From assembly GCA_023418055.1 (NCBI GenBank), contig JAEZDP010000188.1:1-7907 (forward strand): DNA of 7,907 nucleotides. Reading direction: 5' to 3'. This stretch comes from Acidobacteriota bacterium. GTDB lineage: Bacteria; Acidobacteriota; Vicinamibacteria; Vicinamibacterales; Vicinamibacteraceae. The notes below the pieces were generated by a model. That model ran no database searches, was not told where the DNA came from, and saw nothing but the letters and a program-made list of their open reading frames with translations. This document shows, in pieces, positions 5,943-7,907 of this stretch (positions are counted from its first letter, which is position 1; each line of letters starts with the position of its first letter). Position numbers and translations under genes: made by a program.

Positions 5943-5948
5943 TAGTCT
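5943..5948 (+). promoter_or_regulatory. Possible -10 box for a leaderless transcript of the TPR lipoprotein gene
   Basis: TAGTCT (fits TAnnnT) ends six bases before the ATG at 5955, within the 22-base gap after the M56 gene. The spacing resembles leaderless promoters and parallels the arrangement before the acetyltransferase. No -35 box is clear, and read-through from the upstream operon would serve equally well. Confidence 0.25.
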
Positions 5949-5954
5949 CGAAGG

Positions 5955-7589
5955 ATGTCCCACAGGCGGAGGCGCATGTGCCGGACGTTGGGCGTCGTGC
6001 TGCTGACGAGCCTGCTTCCCGGCTGTGCGCTCCGCAGCGCGGCCGATGACGCGGAGCGGTCCGCTCGTACCATGTGGACACAGCGGGCGGCAGAGGCGGA
6101 CGCACAGGCGGCCACCGGCTGCTACCTGCCCATGGCAGAAGCGCTGGCCGGCTACGAGATGCTGCTGGCCGAGCAGGACGACGCGCGGCTGCGGGCGCGG
6201 GCGTTCTCCGTGGCGGCGATGCTGGCGGTTCGGGAGCGCCTGATCGGGCTCTATCCGGGTGTCCACCAGGAAGCTCCGGCACGGCTGGCCGTCGGCCTCC
6301 CGGCGGCACCGACGCAGGCCGCCCTCGACGTGATCGACCTCGTGCGGTGGCGCGCCGGCAGCGGTCCGACGCCCGGCCCCCGCGGCCGAGTGGCCGAGAC
6401 CGACGCGCGGGCACGGCACGCGTACGAGACGCTGCATCCGCTGGCTGTCGTCGACCCTGCTGCGGCAGCGCTCCTGATTCACCTCGTCGCCTCGGTTCCC
6501 GTCGCCGGACGCGCGGTCGGCGTCCCCCACGGCGAGCCGGCGTCCACGACAGGCGTCCCGGTCGCCGACGCCTTGGCGGAGGCGCACCCCGGCTCGGCTT
6601 CTGTCGCCCTCGCGCTCTTGTTTGCGTCGCGCGACACGCGCGCCGACGACTGGACGGCATGGCTCGAGGCCCAGCCTACGTGCGTCGAACTGCACGTGCC
6701 GCTGGCCGACCATTGGCTCGCCGCGCGGCGCCTCCTCTCCACCGACGCCTCGCTGGCACGCGCCCTCGAAGGACTTCCCGGCCTCGTGCCCGCGCGGGTG
6801 ATGCGCGGAGACATCCGGGCGATGCTGGGTGATCACGAGTCGGCGCTTGGGTACTTCGCCCACGTCATCGATGTGGTGGCCGATCACAGGGAGGCGCGGC
6901 TGGGGCATCTGGTGGCGCTCAGTCACCTCGGTCGTCACGAGGCCGCGGTGTCGGCAGCCGACGACATGGTTGCCCTCGGCGAGTGGTATCTCGGCGAAGC
7001 GTTCTACTGGAAGGCCTGGAACCTCTATCATCTCGGCCGCCGCCCCGCGGCACGTGCGGCGCTTGCCGACGCCAGAACGCTGCTCGTGAATGCCGAGGTG
7101 TTCCATCTCGAGGGACGGATCGCCTTCGAGGACGAGCGCTGGGACGATGCCCGCACGGCCCTGACGCAGGCCTTGGGCCTCGAAGCCGACCACTGCGATG
7201 CACGGTTCCTGCTTGGCGCCGTGGACCTGATGACACGCGTCTGGGCCTCCGCCGCCGAGACATTCGAGAGGGCAGCGGCGTGTTTCGAGGCGCGCGAGCC
7301 GGCGCTGGCGGCTGCGGTCGCCGACGTCGCCGACGCGCCTCTCTCCGACGCGCAGCGGGAGGCGCTGCGCGCGCGCAGGCAACGTCACCTCGAGGTCGTC
7401 GTCGCGCAGAAGCAGTGGGCCCGGTACAACCGCGCGGTGGTGCTGGCCAACCGCGGCGACCGCGACCAGGCGCGGCATCTTGCCGAGGACGTGGCCCAGC
7501 AGACGGGCTCGCCGGGGCCCGCTGCCGCGGCGGCCGACCTGCTGGTGCAACTCGGGCCCGACCGTGCACCGGCACCTCCGGACCGCTGA
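5955..7589 (+). CDS. TPR-repeat lipoprotein of unknown function
   Basis: The 544-residue product starts with a lipoprotein-like signal: basic MSHRRRRMCR, a hydrophobic TLGVVLLTSLLPG core, and Cys24 as the likely lipidated residue (LPGC; Pro at -2 is not the commonest lipobox residue). The rest is alpha-helical and Ala-rich. TPR-like helix pairs are clearest at about 280-445: VMRGDIRAMLGDHESALGYF, LVALSHLGRHEAAVSAAD, AWNLYHLGRRPAARAAL, and FEDERWDDARTALTQALGLE, followed by ASAAETFERAAACFE. A further helix pair is at about 488-535. No enzyme motif is seen. Start: ATG 5955 gives the basic n-region; AAGG touches it, too close for a normal ribosome site. ATG 5976 with GGAGG three bases upstream would give a shorter signal and is a real alternative. 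It lies 22 bases after the M56 gene on the same strand, so it may be a third operon member, an envelope scaffold or partner; this is inference. Confidence 0.8.
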   Translation: MSHRRRRMCRTLGVVLLTSLLPGCALRSAADDAERSARTMWTQRAAEADAQAATGCYLPMAEALAGYEMLLAEQDDARLRARAFSVAAMLAVRERLIGLYPGVHQEAPARLAVGLPAAPTQAALDVIDLVRWRAGSGPTPGPRGRVAETDARARHAYETLHPLAVVDPAAAALLIHLVASVPVAGRAVGVPHGEPASTTGVPVADALAEAHPGSASVALALLFASRDTRADDWTAWLEAQPTCVELHVPLADHWLAARRLLSTDASLARALEGLPGLVPARVMRGDIRAMLGDHESALGYFAHVIDVVADHREARLGHLVALSHLGRHEAAVSAADDMVALGEWYLGEAFYWKAWNLYHLGRRPAARAALADARTLLVNAEVFHLEGRIAFEDERWDDARTALTQALGLEADHCDARFLLGAVDLMTRVWASAAETFERAAACFEAREPALAAAVADVADAPLSDAQREALRARRQRHLEVVVAQKQWARYNRAVVLANRGDRDQARHLAEDVAQQTGSPGPAAAAADLLVQLGPDRAPAPPDR

Positions 7590-7599
7590 CGGTCCGGAG
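7576..7599. terminator. Perfect hairpin between convergent genes, probable bidirectional terminator
   Basis: CTCCGGACCG (7576-7585) and CGGTCCGGAG (7590-7599) form a perfect 10-bp stem with a four-base loop CTGA (7586-7589). The loop contains the TGA stop of the TPR gene (7587-7589). On the other strand it lies 17 bases after the stop of the PEP-CTERM gene. There is no T-run on either side, so it would be a tract-less terminator or a 3'-end stabiliser. Confidence 0.5.
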
Positions 7600-7616
7600 A
7601 TGCGGGCTCCGGCCGG

Positions 7617-7907
7617 TCAGCCCCGGAGGCGCCGTGCGTGCACCCGAGCTGTCACGCCGAGCAGCGAGAGACCGAGCAGGGTGAGGGTGGCAGGCTCGGG
7701 CACCGCTTCGTACCGCAGCCGATCGATGGTGATGTTGCTGCTCGACACGCTGGGCCGGCGCGCGAAGCCCGTCCCGAGCGCGAGCGATTGGAAGCCGCCG
7801 GCATCGAGCACGCCGACGAAGTCGAGGCGGGCATGGTCGGGCAACCGATAGACGGCCGTCCGACCCCGCCCATCGACATCCACAGTGAGGAAGGCGGGTG
7901 CGAGCGC
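7617..7907 (-). CDS. PEP-CTERM sorting domain protein, C-terminal fragment
   Basis: The reading frame is open to the right edge, so the 96 visible residues are only the end of the protein, and the GTG at 7883 is not taken as the start. The last 28 residues are a PEP-CTERM signal: VPEP at 69-72 of the fragment, a hydrophobic helix ATLTLLGLSLLGVTA, and a basic tail ARVHARRLRG. Proteins of this class are exported, sorted and processed by an exosortase, and often end at the cell surface or in extracellular matrix. The stretch before it (FVGVLDAGGFQSLALGTG, then ITIDRLRYEA) resembles the beta-rich end common in PEP-CTERM proteins, in which an edge strand with FDNLRY-like sequence precedes the signal. 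The specific function is unknown. It is convergent with the TPR gene. Confidence 0.83.
   Translation of the reverse strand, partial: ALAPAFLTVDVDGRGRTAVYRLPDHARLDFVGVLDAGGFQSLALGTGFARRPSVSSSNITIDRLRYEAVPEPATLTLLGLSLLGVTARVHARRLRG

Noticed and set aside
5932..5949. Small inverted repeat GAGAC...GTCTC after the M56 gene as a terminator
   Set aside because: Only a 5-bp stem with an 8-base loop and no T-run; too weak to separate the TPR gene from the operon.
5901..7550. 549-codon open frame on the minus strand opposite the TPR gene
   Set aside because: It is Arg/Gly/His-rich with no domain or membrane signature and runs antisense to a gene with clear TPR and signal features; such shadow frames are expected at this GC content.
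1..7907. Mobile element, tRNA, rRNA or phage features
   Set aside because: No transposase, integrase, terminal inverted repeats, attachment-site duplication or RNA gene sequence was seen on either strand.

Overview
The window is a GC-rich stretch (roughly 70 % G+C by eye) of bacterial chromosome, densely coded, with very short gaps and long spurious ORFs in the unused frames. A BlaI-type repressor next to an M56 peptidase/TonB_C fusion, a PEP-CTERM protein, and start codons without Shine-Dalgarno sites would fit an Acidobacteriota-like organism. That placement is inference; no rRNA or other phylogenetic marker is present.

Layout. (1) Bases 1-158, plus strand: the C-terminal end of a PabC-type aminodeoxychorismate lyase, possibly part of a PabB-PabC fusion. 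(2) Bases 185-2876, minus strand: a P-type cation ATPase of about 890 residues, broken by one frameshift near base 2480. Transmembrane helices M1/M2 lie in one frame and everything from the actuator domain onward lies in another. (3) Bases 2924-3799, minus strand: an arylamine N-acetyltransferase family enzyme with its Cys-His-Asp triad intact, 47 bases upstream of the ATPase and probably co-transcribed with it. (4) Bases 3800-3923: a divergent control region with a TTGACA promoter box, an AT-rich cluster of overlapping BlaI/MecI-like dyads, and five tandem copies of a 7-bp repeat. (5) Bases 3924-7589, plus strand: a tight cluster of a BlaI-like repressor, an M56 membrane peptidase whose sensor region is two TonB_C domains, and a TPR lipoprotein. 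(6) Bases 7617-7907, minus strand: the C-terminal end of a PEP-CTERM protein. It is convergent with the TPR gene, with a perfect 10-bp hairpin between them.

The part most worth attention is the blaI-M56 unit and its control region. By analogy with BlaI/BlaR1, a signal at the envelope would activate the HELLH peptidase, which would lead to loss of the repressor from the divergent operator. Here no penicillin-binding sensor is present; two TonB_C domains take its place. A strong internal Shine-Dalgarno and in-frame ATG lie exactly at the junction of peptidase and TonB_C module, so the module could also be made as a separate membrane-anchored protein. The same operator may also control the divergent acetyltransferase (and the ATPase behind it), and the TPR lipoprotein may be an envelope partner. 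These functional links are inference from position; the domain and motif calls are read directly.
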